The translations under genes were made by a program, and so were the position numbers. The notes beneath the pieces were generated by a model. The model saw nothing but the letters and a program-made list of their open reading frames with translations. It did not search any database and had not been told where the DNA came from. A stretch of DNA of 64,000 nucleotides from Marinobacter arenosus (GTDB lineage Bacteria; Pseudomonadota; Gammaproteobacteria; Pseudomonadales; Oleiphilaceae): contig NZ_JAHVAO010000001.1 of the NCBI RefSeq assembly GCF_019264345.1, positions 1 to 64,000 on the forward strand, read 5' to 3'. Shown one piece after another: positions 1 through 7,176 of the stretch; the stretch's first letter is position 1, and every line of letters begins with the position of its first letter.

Positions 1-1
1 T

Positions 2-70
2 TCCTCTCTTTGGTGCGCCCCTGGGGTTAATTCAAATACGGTTGCCATCACAGTTCATGAAGGCAACTAA
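2..70 (+). CDS. 3' end of an upstream cassette gene (partial)
   Basis: One reading frame is open from the left edge and ends in a TAA that lies inside the first attC site. Cassette genes commonly stop inside R'', so this is probably the last 22 codons of the previous cassette's gene, ending HEGN. It is too short to assign a family. A second frame is also open here and runs through attC 1, so the frame choice is an inference. Confidence 0.35.
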   Translation, partial: SSLWCAPGVNSNTVAITVHEGN

Positions 71-126
71 CAAGTCACGGCACTCGGACGGCCATAAAAC
101 GGCCGCCGGTGCGTTCGGCGTTAAGT
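65..126 (+). repeat. attC site 1
   Basis: It starts with an R''-like core (AACTAAC) and ends with an R' core (GTTAAGT), enclosing a GC-rich inverted repeat built on GGCC. It is almost the same as attC 13, including the shared stretch after the first core (CAAGTCACGGCAC). It closes the cassette cut by the left edge of the window. Confidence 0.9.
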
Positions 127-134
127 GTAAAGCC

Positions 135-449
135 ATGATTGAAGTTGATACCAAAACTTGGTCTGTCCGCGATCCAGATAGGATCTTGGAGGTAGCCTTG
201 GGAAAATCTCATCTTTCTTCGGGGGTAGAGCCCAGAGAAGATTTACTGTTCTTCGAGCATAAGACCAAGCCAATAAGTGTCGATTTCGGGTTTTATGGTA
301 ATGAAACGACATTTAATGGTGAGTGGGTGGTGTACGTTATAAACACATCATTCGAAGAACCCTGGAGTCAGCCGCTTGAGAGAATGGCTTCAAGTAGTTT
401 TTTAAAGGCCATCGAAAATGTTCAAAACACCGTGGCAAAATACACTTAA
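135..449 (+). CDS. Cassette 2 hypothetical protein, 104 aa
   Basis: I do not recognise this protein. The frame is open further upstream, but that part is attC 1 sequence, so I chose the ATG at 135, just past the R' core. The protein begins MIEVDTKTW and looks soluble, with mixed polar residues, no signal peptide and no membrane segment. The TAA stop overlaps the R'' core of attC 2, which is typical of a compact cassette. Codon use is AT-richer than the backbone genes further right. The reading frame is supported mainly by its fit between two attC sites. Confidence 0.7.
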   Translation: MIEVDTKTWSVRDPDRILEVALGKSHLSSGVEPREDLLFFEHKTKPISVDFGFYGNETTFNGEWVVYVINTSFEEPWSQPLERMASSSFLKAIENVQNTVAKYT

Positions 450-548
450 CCAGTCATTCCAGTTCGTTCCGGCCCTGATGGGCCTCCACCGGACGGCCTT
501 TTCTTCGCTTCGCTACGTAAAGGCCGCCGCTGAATATTGGCGTTATGC
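444..548 (+). repeat. attC site 2
   Basis: The cores are ACTTAAC and GTTATGC, about 105 bp apart. The interior carries the CTCCACCGGAC motif found in many sites of this array, with long pairing arms (GGCGGCC-type). It belongs to the long attC class here. Confidence 0.9.
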
Positions 549-563
549 ATATGGTTTTGATCA

Positions 564-950
564 ATGCTTAGATTAGCTGCTTTGTTGGTAATGTTGGTTT
601 CGCATAATGCATCGGCTCAGAGTTTCTTAGACTCGCTAGCCGCAAAGTACTCAGAGATGTTCTGTGAACATGAGGGTTTTCTGGAATGTGCTGCGGCAAA
701 AAAGGGTGAGTGCGTTTCTGCAATTGAGCGTTCGGTTCAGCACTGCGACGATTTTGCTTTGCAAATTTATGAAGAGACTGAAGCAGGTGAGGATTCTAGG
801 CTTTCAGGAGAATCGTTTGCAGACTGTTTTTCAACGACCTTTGCCAATGGAATGGACCTCGAAGAAGAGAAATTTGATTCTTGCAGCTTTCCGGCACTTC
901 GAGACCATCAAAATCAGCTACGAGAAAAACTTAGGTCTAAACGGTCCTAA
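564..950 (+). CDS. Cassette 3 exported hypothetical protein, 128 aa
   Basis: The N-terminus is a clear Sec signal peptide: a hydrophobic stretch from about residues 2 to 16 followed by ASAQ, with cleavage likely after residue 18 or so. The mature part is acidic and has six cysteines (at CEHEGFLEC, GECV, HCDD, DCF and DSC), consistent with a disulfide-stabilised periplasmic protein. I do not recognise the family. It sits alone between attC 2 and attC 3. The ATG at 564 is the first in this frame after attC 2; an earlier ATG at 551 meets a stop within a few codons. Confidence 0.75.
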   Translation: MLRLAALLVMLVSHNASAQSFLDSLAAKYSEMFCEHEGFLECAAAKKGECVSAIERSVQHCDDFALQIYEETEAGEDSRLSGESFADCFSTTFANGMDLEEEKFDSCSFPALRDHQNQLREKLRSKRS

Positions 951-953
951 AAT

Positions 954-1040
954 GCATAACAAGTCGCTCAAGTTTGTTCTCGGCCTATCGGCCGTCCACC
1001 GGACGCCACTGTCGTGGCGCCGCTTAGCTCAGCGTTAGAA
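954..1040 (+). repeat. attC site 3
   Basis: The cores are GCATAAC and GTTAGAA. The interior shows GGCC arms, the GTCCACCGGACGCC motif and a GGCGCC palindrome, as in the other long sites of the array. Confidence 0.9.
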
Positions 1041-1077
1041 ATACCAGGAGTCGCATTCACAATGGACCGTAGTTGCA

Positions 1078-1422
1078 ATGGCAAAACAACTCACTGAAGT
1101 TGAACTATCGGAGTTAAGGGCGGCGTTTGGGGACGTGACAAACTATGAGTCTGAAGATCCCGAGGCACCAATAGATCCTCTTAGCTACGTTGCGCCTGAC
1201 GGAGACACATGCTTGCACATTGCGGCACACCGCGGCGATCTAGAAGCAATTCGGCTATTGCTCAAAGCAGGACTAGATGTAAATGCTCGAGGTGATATGG
1301 GGTATACGCCATTGCACTATGCCCGTTCACGAGAGGTATTCGATGTATTGCTAGCCTCGAACGCTGATCCCAGCATCAAAAATGAGTTCGGAAAGGTTCC
1401 TAATATCCGAGATCCGGAATAG
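1078..1422 (+). CDS. Cassette 4 ankyrin-repeat protein, 114 aa
   Basis: The centre of the protein holds ankyrin repeats: a DGDTCLHIAAHRGDLEAIRLLLKAG-type unit (about residues 41-66) followed by DVNARGDMGYTPLHYA (about 67-83), with a final degenerate unit to the C-terminus. Ankyrin repeats are protein-protein interaction modules, so a binding role is likely but the partner cannot be read from the sequence. There is no signal peptide. The protein is short, with only two to three repeats. The TAG stop is about 17 bp upstream of attC 4. Similar small ankyrin proteins are sometimes immunity proteins or effectors, but nothing here shows that directly. Confidence 0.85.
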   Translation: MAKQLTEVELSELRAAFGDVTNYESEDPEAPIDPLSYVAPDGDTCLHIAAHRGDLEAIRLLLKAGLDVNARGDMGYTPLHYARSREVFDVLLASNADPSIKNEFGKVPNIRDPE

Positions 1423-1438
1423 TTTGGTGCTCAGGAAT

Positions 1439-1510
1439 TTCTAACAAGGTGGTGAACGGGACGCCAACTACGCTGCGCTCCGTTGCCGCCCATTACCACT
1501 GGCGTTAGGA
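1439..1510 (+). repeat. attC site 4
   Basis: The cores are TTCTAAC and GTTAGGA, 72 bp overall. The interior (AAGGTGGTGAACGGGACGCCAAC, split by CGTTGCCGCCCATTACCAC) matches attC 9 and attC 12, so this is one attC lineage used three times in the array. Confidence 0.92.
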
Positions 1511-1516
1511 GTCAAC

Positions 1517-1780
1517 ATGGACGAGACGAATGAAGAATGGATCGCGGACTACCTCCGTTTAGAGTACGGGGAGGACACGGACGATCCTGATTCGGTCAAA
1601 GCTGAAGACATCAAGCATATAGGCCATTTCATTATCGACGGAGTGCCAACTGATTACTTCACTTACCCTCAGTCAGGCACCCCCTATATGTGGGCGATCA
1701 TTGAAACGATTGATGGTAGAGATTGCGTAAGTATGACTAGCGTACCGCCTCCGGTTGGTTCTCATGGGCAGAGCTCCTAA
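1517..1780 (+). CDS. Cassette 5 hypothetical protein, 87 aa
   Basis: This is a small, strongly acidic protein beginning MDETNEEWIADYLRLEYGED. It has no signal peptide or membrane segment and I do not recognise the family. The ATG at 1517 follows a GGAGTC element left by the R' core, and the TAA stop overlaps the R'' core of attC 5. High acidity and small size are also seen in immunity and anti-restriction proteins, but this is only a resemblance. Confidence 0.7.
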   Translation: MDETNEEWIADYLRLEYGEDTDDPDSVKAEDIKHIGHFIIDGVPTDYFTYPQSGTPYMWAIIETIDGRDCVSMTSVPPPVGSHGQSS

Positions 1781-1858
1781 CCAGTGCAGGCACGGCGACG
1801 CCCATTACATTTCGCCTTTGGCTTCATTCCATGGGCGCGCATGCTGCAAGCGTTAAAG
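1775..1858 (+). repeat. attC site 5
   Basis: The cores are TCCTAAC and GTTAAAG. The interior has CGGCGACGCC and GGGCGCGCATGC arms. It is a member of the medium-length class, like attC 7 and attC 14. Confidence 0.85.
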
Positions 1859-1864
1859 GGAAAG

Positions 1865-2203
1865 ATGGAATATAGAATCGCGAGTTTCCTGGTGGCGGTT
1901 TGGGGGTTGGCTCAGGGGTACTACCTGTATCAGATTGGTGCTTCTCTTGCGTCTAATGGCGTTGGTTGGACGATCTGCATTATTGCATTGCTTTTGGCGC
2001 TGTCGCTTTTGACTGCTAGGAATTGGGCTCGGTTAATGACGCTTTCCGCCAGTACGCTCATGCTTATCGTCTACGGGTATTTTACGGTTAGGCATGGCGC
2101 TCCACCCCCTCTATCCGCATGGATACAGCCCGCGTTGCTGGTAATTGTGGTGGTCCTGCTAGCTAGGCGGCCCTTTAACAAGTCACGGAAGGCGGACGCG
2201 TGA
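1865..2203 (+). CDS. Cassette 6 small integral membrane protein, 113 aa
   Basis: The frame is open upstream through attC 5, but the ATG at 1865 lies just past the R' core and gives a plausible membrane protein. Four hydrophobic segments follow: about residues 4-23, 30-46, 54-72 and 82-100, with short loops. The last dozen residues (RRPFNKSRKADA) are encoded by attC 6 itself, so the natural C-terminus is made of site sequence. No family is recognised. It is one of several unrelated small membrane proteins in the array. Confidence 0.7.
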   Translation: MEYRIASFLVAVWGLAQGYYLYQIGASLASNGVGWTICIIALLLALSLLTARNWARLMTLSASTLMLIVYGYFTVRHGAPPPLSAWIQPALLVIVVVLLARRPFNKSRKADA

Positions 2204-2231
2204 GACGCGCCGCTTCGTTTTCGCGTTAAGG
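2173..2231 (+). repeat. attC site 6
   Basis: The cores are CTTTAAC and GTTAAGG, only 59 bp overall, making it one of the shortest sites here. It begins with the CAAGTCACGG stretch shared with attC 1 and attC 13. The preceding gene stops inside it. Confidence 0.85.
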
Positions 2232-2239
2232 GCCAGTGA

Positions 2240-2674
2240 ATGACGACCATCGCCCAAGTCAAAAAGTATGCTAGAGGAAGCTTTCTTCCTTGGATGTCGA
2301 GTCAAGGATTTGTGCTTTTTGGCGTTTTTGATTTTTATCGGAAAAGAAACGGCATATACGATTTATTGCAGTTCACTGCTAAAAACGGAGGCTGGAACTT
2401 AAAGTGTGTCGCTATGTGCTGGGCCCCTGAATGTAACCCCGAATATGACATGGCAAATTTCCCAAAGAAACTACCCGTCAACACGATGTGGAATGGTGGG
2501 TACGTCAGCCAGTTCGGGGTCGATTTTGGTGGCGGGAGTCCCTCGATTCGCTACGAGCAGGATGTGTCAGTGGCTCTGTCATACTATGCAGAGGTAATTG
2601 AACAACATGCATTGCCTTGGTTTGAGACTGTTCCAGATCTCGACCACCTACTGGGCTTGATGGACAAGCCTTAA
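2240..2674 (+). CDS. Cassette 7 hypothetical protein, 144 aa
   Basis: The protein begins MTTIAQVKKYARG and is soluble, rich in aromatic residues and glycine, with FGVFDFYRKRNGIYDLLQF near residue 30 and a GGGSPSIRYEQD stretch near residue 100. The pattern of an N-terminal helix followed by strands that mention a substrate-like RKRNGIYDLLQF is reminiscent of DUF4304-type proteins, but I cannot confirm this. There is no signal peptide. The TAA stop overlaps attC 7 R''. It is likely a real gene because it fills the cassette completely. Confidence 0.7.
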   Translation: MTTIAQVKKYARGSFLPWMSSQGFVLFGVFDFYRKRNGIYDLLQFTAKNGGWNLKCVAMCWAPECNPEYDMANFPKKLPVNTMWNGGYVSQFGVDFGGGSPSIRYEQDVSVALSYYAEVIEQHALPWFETVPDLDHLLGLMDKP

Positions 2675-2746
2675 CAAGCGGCATCACGGCGACCGCTTTT
2701 CCGCCGCTTTGCGGCTCCAAACCGGCGCGTGTGCCGGGCGTTAAGG
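2669..2746 (+). repeat. attC site 7
   Basis: The cores are CCTTAAC and GTTAAGG. The interior includes GGCGACCGCTTTTCCGCCGC and a terminal CGGCGCGTGTGCCGGGC arm. It resembles attC 14 in plan. Confidence 0.9.
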
Positions 2747-2759
2747 CAAAAGGTACCAA

Positions 2760-3125
2760 GTGAATATTTTCAGCTGGTTCTTTAGAAAACGAGCGATCAA
2801 AAAACATGTCAGAGTGCTTGGTCCTGCGCTGAGAGAAAGATTTGGCTATCAGAGGAATTACACGGCGACGCAAGTTACGGATACAGCAACTTCACTGAAC
2901 TTGCCTGACAAGTATCTTTGTTATGCCATCGCGCTTTACTGTACTAAAGAGGAATACGAGCGAAGCACAACTCATCCTCAATCAATGGTTATGGATTATG
3001 CAACGGCCAGGGCAGTGAGCTTCAATGTCGCTATTGTTACCGCTGTCGGTGGTGTTTCAGGCGAGAGCGGAATTTCATCAAGTGGCGATTCTGGAGATGG
3101 ATTTGGCGGCGGTGATGGCATCTAG
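2760..3125 (+). CDS. Cassette 8 hypothetical protein with Gly-rich tail, 121 aa
   Basis: The likely start is a GTG at 2760. The N-terminal part is basic and helical (FSWFFRKRAIKKH), followed by RERFGYQRNYTATQV and a cysteine-containing helix near residue 50. The C-terminal 25 residues are almost only Gly, Ser and Asp (GISSSGDSGDGFGGGDGI), like an intrinsically disordered linker or tail. From memory the N-terminal 90 residues resemble proteins labelled DUF6559, but this is not verified. No signal peptide is seen. Cassette 12 carries a similar Gly/Ser-rich C-terminal tail on an unrelated body. Confidence 0.7.
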   Translation: MNIFSWFFRKRAIKKHVRVLGPALRERFGYQRNYTATQVTDTATSLNLPDKYLCYAIALYCTKEEYERSTTHPQSMVMDYATARAVSFNVAIVTAVGGVSGESGISSSGDSGDGFGGGDGI

Positions 3126-3150
3126 GGAAATTACTTCGGTGCGAGTCTAG

Positions 3151-3253
3151 CCTTAACAAGTGCATCAAATTCGTTCCGGGCCGATGGCCCTCCACCGGAC
3201 GGCTTTCTCTCCGCTTCGCTGCGTAAAAACCGCCGTTTATGCAGGCGTTATGC
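3151..3253 (+). repeat. attC site 8
   Basis: The cores are CCTTAAC and GTTATGC, 103 bp overall. It carries the CTCCACCGGACGGC motif and closely resembles attC 2 and attC 17 in layout. Confidence 0.9.
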
Positions 3254-3256
3254 ACT

Positions 3257-3808
3257 ATGAAACTATTTCAGAAAAAACTTGATACGGAATCGCTTTCGGC
3301 CCTCAAACTTCTCTCCGAAAGCTGTGTTCAGTTCTTGTACAGCCCTTATGCCCATGTTGATTTTGGTAGTTCAATAATCACTGTTCAGCATATTTCAATC
3401 CAGATAGGCTCCAAACAATACTTGATCATAGAGAATGACTGGGCGGATACACCTAAAGAAGCGCATGACTATTATTTTCTGGGAGCTCGAATATCCGATA
3501 GGCCTAAAGATGTCACAGTAAGGGAAAGCAAAGATGGGCGTCGCTGGACGTACATAATGGATCATTTTAGCTTTCATCTAGGCAAGCGAAAACGAGTCGT
3601 TTCTGTCGAGGTAATGGAAGATTCCTTTATTGGAGAAGAAGAGTCCGTCCGCTACGACGCTGGCATCGTCATAACTTTTGAGGATTCCTCTAAAGTGTCA
3701 ATTGTGAGAGAGGAGTCTATTACAGGCGCTCTGCGAATCGCAGCTTTGCAAAAGGAAAACAATGACTTAATCGCGGACTTAAAGCCTAGAGTTCGATACA
3801 GTGCATAA
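3257..3808 (+). CDS. Cassette 9 hypothetical protein, 183 aa
   Basis: The frame opens inside attC 8, but the first ATG past the R' core is at 3257 and gives a protein beginning MKLFQKKLDTESLS. It is soluble with alternating strands and charged turns, for example IIENDWADTPKEAHDYY near residue 60 and KDGRRWTYIMDHFSF near residue 100. I do not recognise a family. The C-terminal half has the look of a beta-rich domain (VVSVEVMEDSF, AGIVITFEDSSKVSIV). It is one of the larger unknown cassette proteins and its TAA overlaps attC 9. Confidence 0.75.
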   Translation: MKLFQKKLDTESLSALKLLSESCVQFLYSPYAHVDFGSSIITVQHISIQIGSKQYLIIENDWADTPKEAHDYYFLGARISDRPKDVTVRESKDGRRWTYIMDHFSFHLGKRKRVVSVEVMEDSFIGEEESVRYDAGIVITFEDSSKVSIVREESITGALRIAALQKENNDLIADLKPRVRYSA

Positions 3809-3873
3809 CAAGGTGGTCAACGGGACGCCAACTGCGCGTTGCTCCGTTGGCGCCCATTACCACGGCGTTAGGT
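3803..3873 (+). repeat. attC site 9
   Basis: The cores are GCATAAC and GTTAGGT, 71 bp overall. Between the cores it differs from attC 12 at a single base that I can see (GGCGCCC versus GCCGCCC). Confidence 0.92.
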
Positions 3874-3878
3874 AAATT

Positions 3879-4598
3879 GTGGATATTATTAATCAACTAA
3901 TTCGTTATGTATTATCGATAAGTCTGATGGTTCCTATGCTGGGAGCCGCGGTAGTTATCGCCCCAATTTCCTTAGATCGCAGTTGGCGAATTATTCGTAG
4001 CTGGAGTCAAACAACGATGAAGATATTTGGGGTCGTAGTCGAAGTTAAATTTGAGAACGGTCAGTCTCAGCTCGAGGAAGGTGGAGTTATAGTTGTCCTC
4101 AATCAACAAAGCTTAATTGTCCCAACGGCTATTTCCTCAAGATGTGATAAGCGGCTGATGAGTATTTGGAACATCGAATACGCGCTTATTCCATTCTTAG
4201 GTTGGGCGACAAGCTTGATGGGGTGGGTCATTGTTCGGCAATGGCCCAAACAATCAAAGAGACAATTACGCAAGGCTGCTCTTTACGCAAAAAACGGTGG
4301 TTTAATTCTTATATCGGCAGAGGGAATGCGGAGTATCGATGGAGAACTGATGCCCTATAAAAAAGGTGCGGCGGTTCTGCCGATTGAGTCGCAGGCTCTT
4401 ATTCATCCTCTTTACATTGCTGGTGCCAGGCATTGCCTTCCGGTAGGTGAATGGAGGATTCGGCCTGGAACAATTGTTCTTCATTACTTAGAGCCTATTC
4501 CAACGCAGGGGCTCACCTATGACGATCGAAATTCTTTGCTAGAGAAGCTTCGAGTGGTAGCAGAGGTTGAACATGCTCAATGTAAACAAGCCAATTAA
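3879..4598 (+). CDS. Cassette 10 PlsC-like acyltransferase homologue without catalytic His, 239 aa
   Basis: The overall plan is that of 1-acyl-glycerol-3-phosphate acyltransferases: an N-terminal hydrophobic segment (residues 8-30), a motif I position near residues 75-81, a strand-rich core and a motif III-like SAEGMRSIDG at about 146-155. PlsC motif I is normally N-H-Q-S-x-x-D, with the His and Asp catalytic. Here it reads NQQSLIV, so both are replaced. It may bind lipid or acyl groups without catalysis, or use a different mechanism. The start is a GTG at 3879, just past attC 9. About half its residues match the product of the next cassette by eye. Confidence 0.8.
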   Translation: MDIINQLIRYVLSISLMVPMLGAAVVIAPISLDRSWRIIRSWSQTTMKIFGVVVEVKFENGQSQLEEGGVIVVLNQQSLIVPTAISSRCDKRLMSIWNIEYALIPFLGWATSLMGWVIVRQWPKQSKRQLRKAALYAKNGGLILISAEGMRSIDGELMPYKKGAAVLPIESQALIHPLYIAGARHCLPVGEWRIRPGTIVLHYLEPIPTQGLTYDDRNSLLEKLRVVAEVEHAQCKQAN

Positions 4599-4604
4599 TC
4601 GTTC

Positions 4605-4685
4605 ACCTAACAAGGCCAGGCATGCTCGCCCACAAAGAAACGTGGGCTGGACTCGTTTCACTCGCCCATGCTGGCGGCGTTAGGT
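4605..4685 (+). repeat. attC site 10
   Basis: The cores are ACCTAAC and GTTAGGT, 81 bp overall. Arms GGCCAGGCATGCTCGCCCAC and CTCGCCCATGCTGGCGGC frame an internal CCCAC/GTGGG hairpin. It separates the two PlsC-like cassettes and does not resemble attC 11. Confidence 0.9.
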
Positions 4686-4692
4686 GACAATC

Positions 4693-5424
4693 ATGGATAC
4701 GGCCTCACAAATTGCTCGGTACGCACTGGTACTTGCGCTGATGGCGCCTCTTTTGGGAGGCGCATTGGTTATTGCCCCTTTTTCCGACCGTATAGGCAGG
4801 CGCATGGTGCGGGCTTGGAACCAGGCGTTTCTGTCCACATTTGGCATATCGTTCGAAGTGCAGTACGACATCGGGCCCGAGCAACTGGAACAGGGCGGGA
4901 TAATCGTCGGGCTGACACAACAGAGCATTATTGACCCCACGGTAGGGTTCGCGGTCTGGGACAAGCCGGTCAATGCAATCTGGAACATCGAGTACGCGTT
5001 AATTCCATTTTTCGGCTGGGTCTCGTTTATTCTCGGCTGGGTCATTGTTCGCCAGAATCCTTCTCAATCAAAACGCCAGATTGAGAAGGCGGCGAAGTAC
5101 GCTGCAAATGGCGGCCTAGTCTACTTGTCTGCTGAAGGAAAACGCAGTGTCGACGGCAGCCTGAGCCCCTACAAGAAAGGGCCAGTTGTCATGGCAATCA
5201 GTGCCCAGGTCCCGATATTCCCAGTTTATATGGCGGGCAGCCGACAATGTATGCCGCCCGGAGCCTGGAAAATTCGCCCGGGAAAAATCATCATGAGGTA
5301 TTTGGCCCCGATACCAACCACTGGCATGACATACGAGGATCGACATTCACTGCTTGAGCACCTACGGATAGTGGGTGAGAAGGAGCATTCACGGTGGTTC
5401 AACGATCGTGAGTCTGTCACCTAA
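4693..5424 (+). CDS. Cassette 11 PlsC-like acyltransferase homologue with altered HX4D motif, 243 aa
   Basis: It is a paralogue of the previous cassette's product, sharing WNIEYALIPF, GWVIVRQ, SKRQ and PYKKG blocks. The ATG at 4693 aligns with the start of cassette 10; an in-frame GTG at 4684 lies inside attC 10. Motif I reads TQQSIID (residues 75-81): the catalytic His is Gln, but the Asp is kept. Motif III reads SAEGKRSVDG. The N-terminal 30 residues are hydrophobic, suggesting membrane association. GC content is higher than in cassette 10 although the proteins are related, so the two copies probably come from different donors and not from a local duplication. Confidence 0.82.
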   Translation: MDTASQIARYALVLALMAPLLGGALVIAPFSDRIGRRMVRAWNQAFLSTFGISFEVQYDIGPEQLEQGGIIVGLTQQSIIDPTVGFAVWDKPVNAIWNIEYALIPFFGWVSFILGWVIVRQNPSQSKRQIEKAAKYAANGGLVYLSAEGKRSVDGSLSPYKKGPVVMAISAQVPIFPVYMAGSRQCMPPGAWKIRPGKIIMRYLAPIPTTGMTYEDRHSLLEHLRIVGEKEHSRWFNDRESVT

Positions 5425-5494
5425 CAAACGTTTCAAGCCGACCGTCCCGCCGCGCTTTGCGCGCCAGTCCGGCGGCTTAACCTAGGCGTTATGA
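5419..5494 (+). repeat. attC site 11
   Basis: The cores are ACCTAAC and GTTATGA, 76 bp overall. Arms AAGCCGACCGTCCCGCCGCGC and GCGCGCCAGTCCGGCGGCTT form the stem around a GCGC centre. Confidence 0.9.
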
Positions 5495-5510
5495 GGGTAG
5501 GTGAAAGTTG

Positions 5511-5771
5511 ATGGAAGGTGGTTGGCAAGTAGTCGGGCTCTCTATTGGCGCTTTTCTGAATTATGCCCTCGCCTTTATCGTGTCTATCGAAATAGCCGAA
5601 CGAGATTTACTCTCCTTTCGAGAAAAATTGAGTTGGAATGTATTCACTTGGTTGGTGCCCGTAATAGGCCCCTTTTTCACGCATAGACACCTGAGAATTG
5701 GTTGGGCAAAGGGCAGCGGTAGCGGCGGTGGAAACGGAATCGTGCCACCTGGTGATAGCGGGTCCTGCTGA
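5511..5771 (+). CDS. Cassette 12 small membrane protein, 86 aa
   Basis: The ATG at 5511 follows a GGTGAAAG element; a TTG one codon earlier is less likely. The protein has a hydrophobic segment at about residues 7-26 and another at about 44-55 (WLVPVIGPFF), then a basic stretch and a Gly/Ser-rich tail (GSGSGGGNG). This looks like a two-segment inner-membrane protein with a flexible tail. No family is recognised. The TGA stop lies 8 bp before attC 12, so the gene fills its cassette. Confidence 0.7.
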   Translation: MEGGWQVVGLSIGAFLNYALAFIVSIEIAERDLLSFREKLSWNVFTWLVPVIGPFFTHRHLRIGWAKGSGSGGGNGIVPPGDSGSC

Positions 5772-5778
5772 TGCAACC

Positions 5779-5849
5779 TCATAACAAGGTGGTCAACGGG
5801 ACGCCAACTGCGCGTTGCTCCGTTGCCGCCCATTACCACGGCGTTAATT
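5779..5849 (+). repeat. attC site 12
   Basis: The cores are TCATAAC and GTTAATT, 71 bp overall. It is nearly identical to attC 9, which closes an unrelated gene two sites upstream. Confidence 0.92.
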
Positions 5850-5865
5850 GATACAAGGTAGTTAC

Positions 5866-6300
5866 GTGCAACAACAGTCGGAAGAAGTGCTTGAACTCGC
5901 AAAGGAGCTGGTGAGTTCCGTAAATTCCATGTCATCGGAATGGCGAAGAGCATATGTGCGATTTCATCACAATGGCTCAAACTACGGTGTCTGTGGTTCT
6001 TATTCTGAGCCAGATAAAGTGAAGCTTTTCGATCCTTTTGCGTGTGGGCCACTGTTCGACGTAATGATCTCGGGGTTTTTAGAGCTCCACGAACTCATGC
6101 TAGCTAAAGGCCAGGTATTCTGTGTCGCTTTACTTGTAGTTGATGCCGACCTGAATTTTAAGGTTATGTTTGAGAGTGAAGACAGCTCTAAATGGCCTAT
6201 AAACAAGTCCGAATTCGATGGTATTCCTTCTGGCTTTGATGACTCATCCCCTTTGACTGAATCGATCTCAGAGGGCAAGCCATGGTGGAAACTTTGGTAA
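5866..6300 (+). CDS. Cassette 13 hypothetical protein, possibly immunity-like, 144 aa
   Basis: I prefer the GTG at 5866 because an AAGGTAG element sits about 8 bp upstream; a TTG at 5848 overlaps the attC core. The product starts MQQQSEEVLELAKELVSS and reads EWRRAYVRFHHNGS near residue 25, then a Tyr/Gly-rich turn. This arrangement (helix, EWxxAYV strand, acidic C-terminal half) faintly resembles DUF600/YezG-type immunity proteins, but that is a guess from pattern only. The protein is soluble and ends WWKLW. The stop lies just before attC 13. Confidence 0.65.
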   Translation: MQQQSEEVLELAKELVSSVNSMSSEWRRAYVRFHHNGSNYGVCGSYSEPDKVKLFDPFACGPLFDVMISGFLELHELMLAKGQVFCVALLVVDADLNFKVMFESEDSSKWPINKSEFDGIPSGFDDSSPLTESISEGKPWWKLW

Positions 6301-6304
6301 TCCC

Positions 6305-6366
6305 AATTAACAAGTCACGGCACACGGACGGCCATAAAGCGGCCGCCGGTGCGCTCAGCGTTAGGC
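6305..6366 (+). repeat. attC site 13
   Basis: The cores are AATTAAC and GTTAGGC, 62 bp overall. It differs from attC 1 at only a few positions, although the genes attached to the two sites are unrelated. Confidence 0.92.
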
Positions 6367-6375
6367 AAGATCAGT

Positions 6376-7062
6376 ATGGAGCAAATAACAAACTTCGGAG
6401 ATCAGCGGACGCTAGCTTACTGTGCCTTCTGTGGAGGCAAAACTGGTACCAGGGATCACTGCCCATCACGAGTTTTCCTTGATCAGCCTTTTCCGGAAAA
6501 TTTGCCGGTAGTGCCTGCTTGCGCTGAATGTAATAGCAGCTTTTCCATAGACGAGGAGTACTTGGCGTGCCTAATTTCGTGCGTGCTAGCTGGCTCTACA
6601 GATCCAGATAAAATTGGTCGTGAGAAAATTGCGAAGATTCTTAAGAGAAAACAGGCTCTCCGTTCAAAGATTGAATCTTCTATTTCTGTGGTAGAAGGCA
6701 ACACGATTTTCGAACCAGAACACAATCGTGTAAAAGCAGTATTAACCAAGCTTGCTCAAGGGCATGCGTTATTTGAGCTTCATGAATCAGTTGCTCGCGA
6801 ACCTGACGATATTTCCGTATTTCCCATGCTTGCGCTGACAGAACAACAGCGTATGGATTTTGAGCAGCCAGTTGCCGCTGAAGTTTGGCCAGAAGTAGGG
6901 AGCAGAGCGATGCAACGAATGTTAACCGGCCAAGATACGGATCAAAGCGGTTGGATTGTCGTTCAGCCTAACATGTATCGCTATGTAGCATCGGCAGTCG
7001 GATACATTGAAGTGCGGATCGTAATAAACGAATACATTGGGTGTGTAGCGCAGTGGGAATGA
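6376..7062 (+). CDS. Cassette 14 HNH-like zinc-binding protein, 228 aa
   Basis: The ATG at 6376 is the first past the attC core. The N-terminus holds a CAFCGG pair at residues 16-19, RDHCPSRVFLD near 26-36 and a second pair CAECN at about 49-53, followed by SIDEEYLACL. Two CxxC knuckles framing a DH motif with a following Asn is the layout of HNH endonuclease-type domains. The remaining 160 residues are helical and then beta-rich and give no clear hit. A nuclease role is inferred from the HNH layout; a purely structural zinc domain is possible. It is one of the largest cassette proteins and lacks a signal peptide. Confidence 0.75.
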   Translation: MEQITNFGDQRTLAYCAFCGGKTGTRDHCPSRVFLDQPFPENLPVVPACAECNSSFSIDEEYLACLISCVLAGSTDPDKIGREKIAKILKRKQALRSKIESSISVVEGNTIFEPEHNRVKAVLTKLAQGHALFELHESVAREPDDISVFPMLALTEQQRMDFEQPVAAEVWPEVGSRAMQRMLTGQDTDQSGWIVVQPNMYRYVASAVGYIEVRIVINEYIGCVAQWE

Positions 7063-7072
7063 GTACGGCAAT

Positions 7073-7156
7073 GCCTAACCAGGCCAAGCACAGCGACAGC
7101 TTTTTCGTTGCGGCTTCGCCTCCACTACAAAGCTGCGCGTGTTGGCGGCGTTAATG
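7073..7156 (+). repeat. attC site 14
   Basis: The cores are GCCTAAC and GTTAATG, 84 bp overall. Arms AGGCCAAGCACAGCGACAGCT and AGCTGCGCGTGTTGGCGGC pair around a short loop region. Confidence 0.9.
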
Positions 7157-7176
7157 GAATACAAGGACCGAGTCTT

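Noticed and set aside
664..1038. A 124-codon plus-strand frame overlapping cassette 3 and attC 3
   Set aside because: It overlaps the exported-protein gene in another frame and runs through attC 3 almost to its end; cassette 3's own frame has a convincing signal peptide.
2505..2873. A 122-codon minus-strand frame across attC 7
   Set aside because: It crosses an attC and two cassette genes, has low-complexity composition and no recognisable motif.
4684..4692. GTG start at 4684 for the second PlsC-like gene
   Set aside because: It lies in the attC core; the ATG at 4693 aligns with the start of the paralogue.
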